In this document: positions 37,561-45,572 of the stretch, piece by piece
How positions within the stretch are numbered: the first letter of the stretch is position 1
Layout: each line of letters opens with the position of its first letter
From: Galbitalea soli
Lineage (GTDB): Bacteria > Actinomycetota > Actinomycetes > Actinomycetales > Microbacteriaceae
Reading direction: 5' to 3'
NCBI RefSeq assembly: GCF_010686725.1
Contig: NZ_JAAGWZ010000001.1
Coordinates: 1,178,001-1,242,000, forward strand
DNA length: 64,000 bases
Position numbers and translations under genes: made by a program
Notes under the pieces: model-generated
Seen by the model: the letters and a program-made list of their open reading frames with translations, nothing else
Told to the model about the DNA's origin: nothing
Database searches by the model: none

Positions 37561-39705
37561 CTAGGGGCAGACGCCGACCCAGAGCGTGTCACGGGCGCGG
37601 GTCATCCCCACATAGAGCTCGCGACGACGGATGGCCAGCGCCTCGTCATCGCCCGGCTCGGTGCCGACCAGTCGCGGGTCGACCCGCGCGACGAGCACAT
37701 GGCGGAACTCGAGGCCCTTCGCCCGCTTGATCGTGCCCACTTTGACCACATTGGTGGGGAGGCCGGCGTACTCGGCGAGGTCCATCACGGCGATCCCGGA
37801 GCTGATGAGCGCCGCCTTCACGTCGCGCACCTGCCAGTTGGTCGCGCAGAGCACACCGATGTCTCCCCAGCGTCCGTCGAGGCCGCGCACCACACTCCCG
37901 AGCGCGGCGTCGTGGGCCCGCGGTGAGCTGAACCGGGCGGTGCGCGGCCCGGGACCGGTGCGCGGAACCTCCTGGATGCCGTCGATCGTCTGGATCGCGC
38001 CCTCGATGTCGGTGAACTGGTCGCCCTCGATCACGTGCGCCGCGAACTCGACAATCTCGCGCGTGTTGCGGTAGTTGGTCGACATGACCACGCCGCGCCC
38101 CGCGATGTTGATCCCCGCCTCCGCGAGCGTGAACCCGCCCGGGTAGATGGACTGCTGACCGTCGCCGATGAGGGTGAGGCCGTCGGGCGCATCGCCCACC
38201 AGGAGGTGGAGCATCCGCACCATCGCACACGACAGGTCTTGAGCCTCGTCGATGATCACGGCCGAGTAGTCGGTGCAGGGGGTGGCCCGCAGGGAGGCCT
38301 CGGCGAGCAGGATCTGGTCGTCGAAGTCGTGGATGCCCCGCGCCCGCAACCCCTTCTCGTACGCGGTGAACATGCGCCAGACCGCGCGCCGCTGGTCGAT
38401 TCCGAGCGCACGGCGCCGGCCGGTGCGGGCCAGGTTCGCGTACTGCTCGAAGGTGCTGAGGCCGCGCCCCTTGATGACCTTGCTGAGCTCGTCGCGCCAG
38501 TAGTCGGGGTCGGGGTCGGTCTGCTCGAGCGTTCCGCCGATGCCGAACTCGCGCCAGACCGCCTTGAACAGCAGGTCGGCCTCATTCGGCTTCAGGTTGA
38601 CGGCGATTCCGCGGGTCTTCAGCAGCCGGTTGGCGAAGGCGTGCACCCCCGCGAACTCCACGCGTCGCCCCACCTCGGGCGCCATCCGGGCCATGAGCGC
38701 CGAGAGCACGGTCGGGAGGGTCTTCACATAGCTCGTGACGAGCACGCGCCCGGGCCGCGCGCGGGCGAGGTAGGCGGCGCGATGCAGCCCCACCACGGTC
38801 TTGCCGGTGCCCGCGGCCCCGCGGATGCGCGACGGCCCGTTGAACTCTCGCCGCACGAGACGGGCCTGACTCGGGTGCAGAAACGCCATCCACGCCTCGA
38901 TGGGCTCCGCGCGCAACCCCGCCAGCAGAATCTCGGTGATGTCCTCGACCTCGAAGAGCGGCTCCGGCTCGGCGGCCGCGAGCACCGGCTCCCGCACGCT
39001 CGCGTCGACCGACTGCGAACACTCCGCCACCACGGGAAAGTGGTCCATCGTCGCGCGCACCACGGTGTCGATCTGCGCCTCGGTCAATCGGAACCCGTGC
39101 GCGTGGATGAACGCCGCAGCGTTCCTCTCCCCCACCACGGTGACCGTTCCGATCGGCGTCGGCCGCAAGTCCCGCCCCGCGAGCACGATCACGACGTGCA
39201 CCTCGCCGGGGGCGAGCCCCAGCTCAGCGAGGACCGCCTCGGTGCCGTAGGCCACGTCGGCGAGACCGTCGAAGTCGTCGGTCACGTCGAGCTGGCCGCG
39301 AAAGACGCGGCCGCCCGCGATCGTGACCTCGGCCCAGGCCTTCGTGTCGAGGATGAAGACGCCGCCGGGACCGATGAGGACGTGGTCGATCTGGGCGCGC
39401 GAGCGGGACCCGGGCCAGGCGCGGTCGTGCAGGAACGTGTAGCCGGCGGCAGCGAGCGGAGCGAGGCTGCCCGCCACGTGGCGCTCGGTGCGGGAGGCGA
39501 TCATCCACCGCTCTGCGGCGGTGCGGGCCTCGGCGGCCAGTCGGTCGTGCTCGCGCGAGAGGGCGATGAGTCGGCGCCCCTCAGTGCTCGCCGATTGCCC
39601 TGCAGACCCCACGGTTCGTCCCCCAACGAGCCGACGCGCCAGGGCCGGCCACCCCGGCTTCCAGTCTGCGCGTGCGCGCGGCGCGTGAGAAGCCGAGGAA
39701 TGCAC
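37561..39705 (-). CDS. NERD-domain nuclease fused to UvrD/Rep-type helicase
   Basis: 714 residues from GTG 39705. The NERD domain (about 70-175) shows FLHDRAWPGSRSRAQIDHVL and IGPGGVFILDTKAW, with the acidic/Lys core of a restriction-like nuclease fold. The superfamily I helicase follows: Walker A GAAGTGKTVV (about 297-305), the DEAQ-type motif VIIDEAQDLSCAM, YRNTREIVEFA and the C-terminal YVGMTRARDTLWVGV. This domain pair is common in actinobacteria, and some relatives act in DNA repair or defence. No partner gene is adjacent. Confidence 0.92.
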   Translation of the reverse strand: MHSSASHAPRARADWKPGWPALARRLVGGRTVGSAGQSASTEGRRLIALSREHDRLAAEARTAAERWMIASRTERHVAGSLAPLAAAGYTFLHDRAWPGSRSRAQIDHVLIGPGGVFILDTKAWAEVTIAGGRVFRGQLDVTDDFDGLADVAYGTEAVLAELGLAPGEVHVVIVLAGRDLRPTPIGTVTVVGERNAAAFIHAHGFRLTEAQIDTVVRATMDHFPVVAECSQSVDASVREPVLAAAEPEPLFEVEDITEILLAGLRAEPIEAWMAFLHPSQARLVRREFNGPSRIRGAAGTGKTVVGLHRAAYLARARPGRVLVTSYVKTLPTVLSALMARMAPEVGRRVEFAGVHAFANRLLKTRGIAVNLKPNEADLLFKAVWREFGIGGTLEQTDPDPDYWRDELSKVIKGRGLSTFEQYANLARTGRRRALGIDQRRAVWRMFTAYEKGLRARGIHDFDDQILLAEASLRATPCTDYSAVIIDEAQDLSCAMVRMLHLLVGDAPDGLTLIGDGQQSIYPGGFTLAEAGINIAGRGVVMSTNYRNTREIVEFAAHVIEGDQFTDIEGAIQTIDGIQEVPRTGPGPRTARFSSPRAHDAALGSVVRGLDGRWGDIGVLCATNWQVRDVKAALISSGIAVMDLAEYAGLPTNVVKVGTIKRAKGLEFRHVLVARVDPRLVGTEPGDDEALAIRRRELYVGMTRARDTLWVGVCP

Positions 39706-39713
39706 CCAATTGT

Positions 39714-39744
39714 GGGGGCGCAGGTGGGGGCTGGCGGGCGTGGG
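39714..39744 (+). other. G-rich tract with four G runs (quadruplex-capable)
   Basis: Runs of 5, 5, 3 and 3 G on the plus strand are separated by 3-7 bases, within 40 bp upstream of the helicase start. In a GC-rich genome this can arise by chance. Confidence 0.4.
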
Positions 39745-39809
39745 TGGTGGCGCTGGCGGCGGCGCAGGCGGGCGCGCGGATGGGGGCAGCCGGGCGCTGG
39801 GCTCAGCGG

Positions 39810-40001
39810 CTACGCGCTCGCGCGGTGCTCCACGACGACGTCGGGGCCGGGGAACACGAGGGTCTCGTGCCCGTCGTCGAACCGCACGAGGTAGGGTGGC
39901 GCGCCGTCCGCTCCGCGCACCTCCACGATCTGCCCGTGCCGGTCTGACGACTCGACCGTCTTCCCGTGGATCACGATCCGTTCACCAACCGAAGCCTGCA
40001 T
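39810..40001 (-). CDS. DUF1918 domain protein
   Basis: 63 residues. The whole protein is the small beta-barrel-like DUF1918 domain: VGERIVIHGKTVESSDRHGQ, IVEVRGADGAPPYLVRFDDG and HETLVFPGPD. A strong ribosome site GAAGGAG precedes ATG 40001. The function is unknown; the fold resembles SH3-like barrels. Confidence 0.93.
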   Translation of the reverse strand: MQASVGERIVIHGKTVESSDRHGQIVEVRGADGAPPYLVRFDDGHETLVFPGPDVVVEHRASA

Positions 40002-40090
40002 GGCCCATCATCTCCTTCGACGATGGATCTAGGCTACGCCCGCGCGGGGTCGGGTGGGCGGGTGGATTCGGGCCGGTCGGGCGGGCGGGC

Positions 40091-40282
40091 TCACGTCAGC
40101 GATCGCAGAAGCACCGAGACGAGCAGCGTCGCGATGATCAGGCAGGGCGCGAGCGCGGCGACGGCGAGGCGTCGCCCAAGGATGCGTCGGGCATCCCGGT
40201 GGGCAATCACCTCGGCGAGCTCCTCCTCGGGATCCCGCTCGCTGGTCGGTTCGGCTAGTAGATCCACGGCACCAGCTTCCAT
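40091..40282 (-). CDS. Small membrane protein, last gene of the peptide-processing operon
   Basis: 63 residues. A cytoplasmic acidic part with SERDPEEELAEVIAHRDARR precedes one C-terminal helix LAVAALAPCLIIATLLVSVL. The start overlaps the end of the methyltransferase-like gene by 28 bp, so it belongs to the operon. Not recognised. Confidence 0.6.
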   Translation of the reverse strand: MEAGAVDLLAEPTSERDPEEELAEVIAHRDARRILGRRLAVAALAPCLIIATLLVSVLLRSLT

Positions 40283-40812
40283 CTGACCGACTGCCGGTAC
40301 GTCTCGTGCGTAGGGCCGAACTCACGAGTCAGGAGCTGTTCCTCCGCGCGGATGCGGATGACGGTCCCCGCGATGGTCGGCGCGCAGAACAGCAGTGCCA
40401 GGGGGTCGGAGAGGATGAGGGCGAGGCCCGCGAACTGGGCGAGCAGCGCGACGTACCCCGGGTGCCTCACGACGCCGTACGGCCCCCGCACAATCAGCGT
40501 CGGCACATCGGGCTGCTCGACGGGCGTGAGCTGAAACCTCTGGCCGAGTACAACCATCGCCCACGCACGAAGTGCACTACCCGCCAGCACAAGGAAGGAC
40601 CCCGACACGAGACAGCCGACGGTCGCCTGCCTGGGCACGATGATCGCCAGCAGGAGGGGGCCCGCCAATGCCACGGCGAGGGTGAGCTGGAGCACGGCGT
40701 CGGTGAGAAAAGCCGGCGTTGGGGTACCTCGGCGCTGCACTGGGCGCGCCATCCGTTCAACCACGATGGTGGCGGTGGCGCCCAGGAACCAGATGAGCAG
40801 ACTAGGGAGCAC
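40255..40812 (-). CDS. Isoprenylcysteine carboxyl methyltransferase-like (ICMT/PEMT) membrane protein
   Basis: 185 residues from GTG 40812, overlapping the previous stop (GTGCTCCCTAG). It has four or five membrane helices. The conserved SAM-binding block of the ICMT/PEMT superfamily is LIVRGPYGVVRHPGYVALL, followed by IRAEEQLLTREFGPTHETYR. Eukaryotic ICMT methylates the C-terminal carboxyl of prenylated cysteine; bacterial relatives have mostly unknown substrates. Its place in an operon whose first gene encodes a small peptide ending in Cys suggests that peptide as a candidate substrate (inference). Confidence 0.85.
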   Translation of the reverse strand: MLPSLLIWFLGATATIVVERMARPVQRRGTPTPAFLTDAVLQLTLAVALAGPLLLAIIVPRQATVGCLVSGSFLVLAGSALRAWAMVVLGQRFQLTPVEQPDVPTLIVRGPYGVVRHPGYVALLAQFAGLALILSDPLALLFCAPTIAGTVIRIRAEEQLLTREFGPTHETYRQSVRWKLVPWIY

Positions 40813-41119
40813 TGCGCCTCATTCCGCGAAGCGCCAGAGCCGCGACAGCCAAGGCGACGATGAGTGGCACGACCAGGAACACCAGCACGCCCCAGTGCAG
40901 GTGAACGCCGAAGTGAGCCCCTATTCGGAACCCTTCGAGGATGGGCAGGCCGAGGGCCATCCGGGGGAACGTGGCATCCGACGTTGCGCTTCGCGCGTCC
41001 TGGGTCGCACCGACGAACTGTGTTCCCAGAATGACGATGGCGATGCACCACAAACCGATCGCCGTGATGGTTGGAGCAGCGACGAGAAGGCGGAGGCGGC
41101 GTGCCGGTGTCACAGTCAT
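40802..41119 (-). CDS. Two-helix membrane protein of the peptide-processing operon
   Basis: 105 residues. Helices lie at about 13-35 (VAAPTITAIGLWCIAIVILG) and 74-97 (WGVLVFLVVPLIVALAVAAL). Between them are GATQDARSATSDATFPRMAL and a His-rich turn GAHFGVHLHWG. It overlaps the permease gene by ATGA and the ICMT-like gene by 11 bp. Not recognised; it could be an immunity or accessory membrane protein. Confidence 0.65.
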   Translation of the reverse strand: MTVTPARRLRLLVAAPTITAIGLWCIAIVILGTQFVGATQDARSATSDATFPRMALGLPILEGFRIGAHFGVHLHWGVLVFLVVPLIVALAVAALALRGMRRSAP

Positions 41120-42591
41120 AATTCACTCTTTCTCTGGTGTGCGTGCGTCGGCGGAGGAGCGACCCTGTCACCCCAGCGCCGAGCTTCCGTTCGGTGTATG
41201 AGTGCCCCGCTGAGCAGCAGTGCGGCGAGGCCGATGAGCGCCTGCAGCGGTGCACCCGCGTGACTCGATCGGAGCATCCCCAGTAGCAGCGCGGTGACGC
41301 TGGACGTGAGCACGGTCGCGATCACCTGACCCAGCGCGTTGTCGAGTTGGACCGGGGCGACCCACCCGGCGACGAGCGCGCAGGCCGTGCTGAGCGAGAT
41401 CGCACTCACGAAGGTGAGGATGCTCTCCGGGCGGTTCGGCTGAGGGAGGACGATGGCGGCGATTGCCGGCACTGCGGCTAGCGCGACCAGGAGGAGCGCG
41501 GCGCTCCACTGCGTGCGAGTCCACGAGCGAGCGGACATCCCGATCAGTTGTTGGGGCGGGTGCCTGCGCGGAAACACACCCCGGAGCACCCGCACCGGGG
41601 CCGCCGCAAACAATGCGATTCCGTAGAGCGCAGGCACGAGGAGTTGTGTGGCGAGTCTCGGCGGCAGGAGCCACATGACGACGGCGACGCTCACCCCCAC
41701 GAGGAAGGCGGAAATGACATTCGCCGCGGTCGTCGGCTCGCGGAGGTAGTACAGGGTCTCGGCGACAACGCGCGACAGCTGGTCGCCCGCCCTCCACCGG
41801 AGGCGGACGCGTCCCGCTCGTCCAGACGCACCCGCCCCACTGAGCGACGTCGCGAGTAGTGCGAGCGCGCCGAGCGCGAGAACCACACAGAGCATTGTGA
41901 GAGGGATGCTGAACGACGTTCCGCGGGCGAGCTCCGTGATGAGCAGGGGCATGACGAGCAGGCCAACGCCTGATGGGTCCGAATCCGCCAGCGCGCCCAG
42001 GGAGTATCCGATGTCGACCACACCGAGCACGATCCACAGCATCATGGCGACCGGATACCGCACACCGTTCCACCGGCCGCTCCGCAGCAGAAAATGCGAG
42101 ACGGCGAGACTCACTCCCCCGAGGAAGATCCCAAATGAAAGGCTCGCCACCACACCACGAATAGCGCTGCCGAGCGGCTGCCCCAGCGCGACGAGCGCCG
42201 AGATGGCGGGAGGGATCATGAGCATCCCCACGCCTGCCAGAAGAGTCACGACGGGCGCCCACACCACAATCGCGATGTGCCGGCGACCCAGCGGAAGTGC
42301 GCTGAGGGCGCCTTCGAGCCTGCCGGACTTGTCGCGGACGGCCTCAGCGAGAATGACCAGTAGCCCTGCAGCGAGAGCCAGCACGATCGCCATCGCCGGC
42401 GGCAGCAGGTAGGAATCGACTCCCCGATGACCTCCGTAGTGCTGGGTCGCTGCCACGCTGCTCCCGAGCGAAATCCCCGATCCGCACAGAACGGCGACAA
42501 CCAGGATCGAGTAGCGACGAGTGCGGCGGAGCGGCGAGCCGGTCACTCTGCGCAGCAGCAGGTCTGCCGCACCGGCGAGGAGTCGGATCAC
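41116..42591 (-). CDS. ABC-transporter permease-like membrane protein
   Basis: 491 residues with about 12 hydrophobic helices. Between helix groups there are cytoplasmic loops with AVRDKSGRLEGALSALPLGR and VRLRWRAGDQLSRVVAETLY. The architecture resembles ABC-2 style permeases of peptide or bacteriocin exporters. It overlaps the ATPase gene by ATGA, which makes the two a transporter pair. Substrate is probably the small peptide encoded at the head of the operon (inference). Confidence 0.8.
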   Translation of the reverse strand: MIRLLAGAADLLLRRVTGSPLRRTRRYSILVVAVLCGSGISLGSSVAATQHYGGHRGVDSYLLPPAMAIVLALAAGLLVILAEAVRDKSGRLEGALSALPLGRRHIAIVVWAPVVTLLAGVGMLMIPPAISALVALGQPLGSAIRGVVASLSFGIFLGGVSLAVSHFLLRSGRWNGVRYPVAMMLWIVLGVVDIGYSLGALADSDPSGVGLLVMPLLITELARGTSFSIPLTMLCVVLALGALALLATSLSGAGASGRAGRVRLRWRAGDQLSRVVAETLYYLREPTTAANVISAFLVGVSVAVVMWLLPPRLATQLLVPALYGIALFAAAPVRVLRGVFPRRHPPQQLIGMSARSWTRTQWSAALLLVALAAVPAIAAIVLPQPNRPESILTFVSAISLSTACALVAGWVAPVQLDNALGQVIATVLTSSVTALLLGMLRSSHAGAPLQALIGLAALLLSGALIHRTEARRWGDRVAPPPTHAHQRKSEL

Positions 42592-43322
42592 CGCAATGCC
42601 CTCGCCTGATCGAGACTGCGCCGGACAGCGCCCTCCAGCTTCCCACTGCCACCGAGGTCGCTGACGGACGAATTCAGCGCGACACGTCCGTCGTGCAAGA
42701 CCAGAACCTGGTCGGCGACTCGACCCGCGAGATCCAGGTCGTGGCTGGACGCGATGATCGTTCGACCCTCAGCGCGGAGCGTCACGAGCAGTTCTTCGAC
42801 CGCGCGGGCGGCGATGAAGTCCAGTCCGATGAAGGATTCGTCGAGGAAGAGCAGGTCAGGATCCCCGATCAGCGCGCCGATCAGCTGCGCCTTGCGCGAA
42901 TTGCCGAGGCTGAGTGCCGAGAGCGGCCGGTCATCGTAGATCGGGAGGCCGATCAACGACGCGTATCTCTCGGCGTGAGTCAGGGCATCCGGAAGGCGAT
43001 CGCCCCTCGCTCGTTCACTGGCGAGTCGGCAGTAGTTCCAGAACTCGCGCGCCGTGAACTCCGCAAGCAGATCCTTGTTGGAATCGGTCATGTAGCCGAT
43101 CGTCGAGAGCACCTCGGGGCGCCGTTCGGGAACCGAGTGACCATGCCAGGTCGCGGTGCCGCCCGACCGGGGCAGCAAGCCGAGTACGGATCGGATGAGG
43201 GTGCTCTTTCCCGATCCGTTCGTGCCGATCAGCGACAGTACAGCGCCGTGCTCGACATCGACATCGACCGGGCCGAGCTCGAAAGCGCCGAGTCGCACGT
43301 GCAGGTCACGGATCTGAAGCAT
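42588..43322 (-). CDS. ABC-transporter ATPase with atypical signature motif
   Basis: 244 residues from ATG 43322, with AGGAGG upstream. Walker A is GTNGSGKST (about 33-41), Walker B is DLLFLDESFIGLD (Asp-Glu with Ser where most have Pro/Ala), and the switch His is in IIASSHDLDLAG. The signature reads LSLGNSRKAQL in place of LSGGQxQR, still a plausible ATP-contact loop, as in some bacteriocin and immunity exporters. It overlaps the protease gene by 17 bp. Confidence 0.92.
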   Translation of the reverse strand: MLQIRDLHVRLGAFELGPVDVDVEHGAVLSLIGTNGSGKSTLIRSVLGLLPRSGGTATWHGHSVPERRPEVLSTIGYMTDSNKDLLAEFTAREFWNYCRLASERARGDRLPDALTHAERYASLIGLPIYDDRPLSALSLGNSRKAQLIGALIGDPDLLFLDESFIGLDFIAARAVEELLVTLRAEGRTIIASSHDLDLAGRVADQVLVLHDGRVALNSSVSDLGGSGKLEGAVRRSLDQARALR

Positions 43323-44265
43323 CGTTGGCCACCCCTCCTCTACTCGTGCGGCGTACGGCGCCGACGGCTCCACGCAGGATGTGGCGACCGTCGCGCGAAA
43401 TCGGAGTCAGGAGCAGAAGCTGACCAAGCGCGAATGCCAGAGTGGTGCCCGCGAGTGCCACCCGACTGCCATCCGTTCGGATCATGACCCAGTTGCTGTT
43501 CGGCACCAGGACGACGACTGCGCACGCCAGAACCATGCTCGCCGCCCCGCACAGCGGGCCGGCTGCCGAGATCGCCACTGCGGCGAGTCGACGCGACGTC
43601 TCGAAGCTGAGGCCCATGGAGCCGGCGCAGGAGTAGACGTGATGGACGCGCACGTGAAGGATGCGGACCGCGACCAGATGCCCCAGTTCGTGCGAAATCA
43701 CCGCAGTCATGAGCGCCACGATGACGCCGCTCCCGATGAACGCAATGGGGAGCAGGCCGCCCACGCCGAGCGACGGCAGCGCCCGCGACGCGATCAACCC
43801 GACAGTGAGCGCGACAGCGAGGGCAAGGCATCCGCCCCACCACGTTGTTCTGTACGCGAGAACGACTGCTTCGAGGAGCCCACCGACATGTGGCGAGTGG
43901 AGCCGTCGGAGCTGCTGTCGCGGGGAGGGCAGGCGGCGGGTGATCAACGCCTCGAGCACGAATCGCGGCGCGGCTCGCACACTCTCGGCCACCTCGTCCC
44001 ACCCGGATCGGTCGACGGAGACGAGGCCCCATCGTGCGAGCTCGAGGACGAAGTCTCGCCCCGCAGCTCCGAGGTCTTTCCCCAGAGTGCGCACTTCCAC
44101 GGGTTCGCTCAGGTGCGCGACCAGCTCGCGCCCGTCCTCATTGAGCTCGCAGATGACCCCGTCCGCGTCTCTCAGCGAGTGCCCCACGAGCCGCACCCCC
44201 GGAGCCATCGATACGACGGCACCGGCGAGTGCGGTCTCGGCGGCGAGGCGACCCTCCGAGCTCAA
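43306..44265 (-). CDS. PqqD-like domain fused to M50 (site-2 protease type) membrane peptidase
   Basis: 319 residues from TTG 44265, overlapping the precursor stop as TTGA with GGAGG close upstream; ATG 44328 would overlap the precursor by 67 bp and ATG 44208 has no ribosome site. The N-terminus (about 20-85: VRLVGHSLRDADGVICELNE, then a LARWGLVSVD ending) matches the PqqD-like peptide-binding fold. Membrane helices and the zinc motif ISHELGHLVAV (His192, Glu193, His196) follow; LLTPISRDGRHIL gives the third ligand Asp. Such proteins process peptides in RiPP-like systems (for example YydH in Bacillus). Confidence 0.85.
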   Translation of the reverse strand: MSSEGRLAAETALAGAVVSMAPGVRLVGHSLRDADGVICELNEDGRELVAHLSEPVEVRTLGKDLGAAGRDFVLELARWGLVSVDRSGWDEVAESVRAAPRFVLEALITRRLPSPRQQLRRLHSPHVGGLLEAVVLAYRTTWWGGCLALAVALTVGLIASRALPSLGVGGLLPIAFIGSGVIVALMTAVISHELGHLVAVRILHVRVHHVYSCAGSMGLSFETSRRLAAVAISAAGPLCGAASMVLACAVVVLVPNSNWVMIRTDGSRVALAGTTLAFALGQLLLLTPISRDGRHILRGAVGAVRRTSRGGVANDASDP

Positions 44266-44507
44266 CAGCCTCCGATCCAGAAGCGCTGCACGGCACGAAG
44301 GCACGCGCTGAACGAGCGGGCGTTGCACACCGAGCAGATGTAGATGACGACCGCCAGGGCGAGGCCGGCGACCGCAGCGACGAGCGCGAAGACGGCGACA
44401 TTCGCCTCCTGCCGCTGACGTGCTACCCCGCCCGTGATGGCCGGCGCGAAGCCGGACGGGTGACGTGATTCGCTGGTTCGGTGATCGACCGCGAGGGCAA
44501 GGGACAT
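44262..44507 (-). CDS. Candidate peptide precursor, Cys-rich with C-terminal Cys
   Basis: 81 residues, ATG 44507 with CGGAG upstream. A polar leader (DHRTSESRHPSGFAPAITGG) precedes a hydrophobic helix (AVFALVAAVAGLALAVVIYI) and a short C-terminal part (CSVCNARSFSACLRAVQRFW, then IGGC) with four Cys, one of them the last residue. Size, leader-plus-core layout and position before a PqqD-M50 protease and an ABC transporter fit a ribosomal peptide precursor. It could instead be a small structural membrane protein. It does not match a family I can name. Confidence 0.6.
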   Translation of the reverse strand: MSLALAVDHRTSESRHPSGFAPAITGGVARQRQEANVAVFALVAAVAGLALAVVIYICSVCNARSFSACLRAVQRFWIGGC

Positions 44508-44535
44508 GACGTGCTCCGTTCCGGGGAGGGTAATC

Positions 44536-44593
44536 GAATTCTTCTCAACTCGAGAATTCCCATTAAGGTATGGGATTTATCGTCTCTAGTCAA
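44536..44593 (-). promoter_or_regulatory. Promoter and palindromic operator candidate of the peptide operon
   Basis: On the minus strand TTGACT (44593-44588) and TACCTT (44570-44565) are 17 bp apart. Just downstream, GAATTCT (44536-44542) and AGAATTC (44553-44559) form an inverted repeat with a 10-base spacer, between the -10 and the precursor start. The block is visibly AT-rich against its surroundings. Confidence 0.45.
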
Positions 44594-44694
44594 ACACTCT
44601 TCGCAATTCGATTCAGGAACTATCCACAGGGCACATGACGCAGGAACTTCGCTGCATCCCGCCCGCGCAGCTCGAGGGCGTGCCGATCCAAAAC

Positions 44695-44745
44695 TGCAAC
44701 TATGCGGTTGCATTCGCTCGGCTTTAATGCAACTCTATGGTTGCA
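44695..44745 (+). promoter_or_regulatory. Two 18-bp palindromic operators for the ArsR-type regulator
   Basis: TGCAACTATGCGGTTGCA (44695-44712) and TGCAACTCTATGGTTGCA (44728-44745) share perfect arms TGCAAC/GTTGCA with a 6-base centre. Their starts are 33 bp apart, three helical turns. They lie just before the SRPBCC-ArsR operon and very likely bind the ArsR product. Confidence 0.75.
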
Positions 44746-44770
44746 ATATCCGAGCGAAAGGATCACACTC

Positions 44771-45247
44771 ATGACCATGACCGAGAACCAGCCCTCCGTC
44801 GTCGACGCCGACGACTTCACCGTGCGCCGCACCGTCACGATCGCCGCCCCGGCGAGCAAAGTCTGGGCGGCCGTTACCGAGCCCGAGCACATCGTCAAGT
44901 GGTTCGGGCAGGGCGCGCAGCTCGACGGTCTCTCCGTGGGCTCGCGCGGCTCGCTCCGCTTCGACGGCTACGGCGAGTTCCCGATGCGCATCGAGGCCAT
45001 CGACCCCGAACGGATGATCGCCTACCGCTGGGGCAACGACAACGCCTCCCCGGTCGACCCGCTCGACGACGCCCACTCGACCGTGTTCCGCTTCACCCTC
45101 GAACCCGTCGATGGCGGTACCCGACTCACGGTCGTGGAGACCGGCTTCGGCACCCTCAGCGACCCGGCGGCCAGCATGGAGAGCAACCGGGGCGGCTGGG
45201 ACTGGGAGCTCGACGAACTCGTCGCCTACCTCGAGGGCAGCGCGTGA
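44771..45247 (+). CDS. SRPBCC (AHSA1-type) domain protein
   Basis: 158 residues from ATG 44771, with AAAGGA upstream. The single START-like domain shows VTIAAPASKVWAAVTEPEHI, VKWFGQGAQLDGLSVGSRGS, RIEAIDPERMIAYRWG and TRLTVVETGFG. AHSA1-type proteins bind hydrophobic ligands and often pair with an ArsR regulator, as here with a GTGA overlap. The ligand is unknown. Confidence 0.92.
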   Translation: MTMTENQPSVVDADDFTVRRTVTIAAPASKVWAAVTEPEHIVKWFGQGAQLDGLSVGSRGSLRFDGYGEFPMRIEAIDPERMIAYRWGNDNASPVDPLDDAHSTVFRFTLEPVDGGTRLTVVETGFGTLSDPAASMESNRGGWDWELDELVAYLEGSA

Positions 45248-45561
45248 GCATCGCCGCCCTCGTGCCGGTGTTCGCCGCGCTGGGCGATGAGACGCGGTGG
45301 AGCATCCTGACCGCGCTGGGCGAGGGCGAGGCCTCAGCGTCGGCCCTCGCCGAGCGGCTGCCCGTCACCCGCCAGGCGATCGCCAAGCACCTCGCCGTGC
45401 TTCAGCAGGCCGGGCTCGTCGAGCCGGTGCGCGCCGGTCGTGAGCTGCGCTTCCGCGTGCTCGGTGCCCAGCTGAGCGACACCGCACGCCGCCTCGACCG
45501 CATCGGCGCGGAGTGGGATCGTCGGCTTGCCGCGATCAAGGAGATCGCGGAGTCGCTGTAG
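45244..45561 (+). CDS. ArsR-family winged-helix repressor
   Basis: 105 residues from GTG 45244 in the GTGA overlap. The domain runs from FAALGDETRWSILTALGEGE through the recognition region LAERLPVTRQAIAKHLAVLQ to QAGLVEPVRAGRELRFRVL. No metal-binding Cys cluster is present, so it is likely one of the ArsR regulators paired with SRPBCC partners and sensing a small molecule. It probably represses its own operon through the two TGCAAC-N6-GTTGCA sites. Confidence 0.93.
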   Translation: MSIAALVPVFAALGDETRWSILTALGEGEASASALAERLPVTRQAIAKHLAVLQQAGLVEPVRAGRELRFRVLGAQLSDTARRLDRIGAEWDRRLAAIKEIAESL

Positions 45562-45572
45562 GGGTACCGCGG

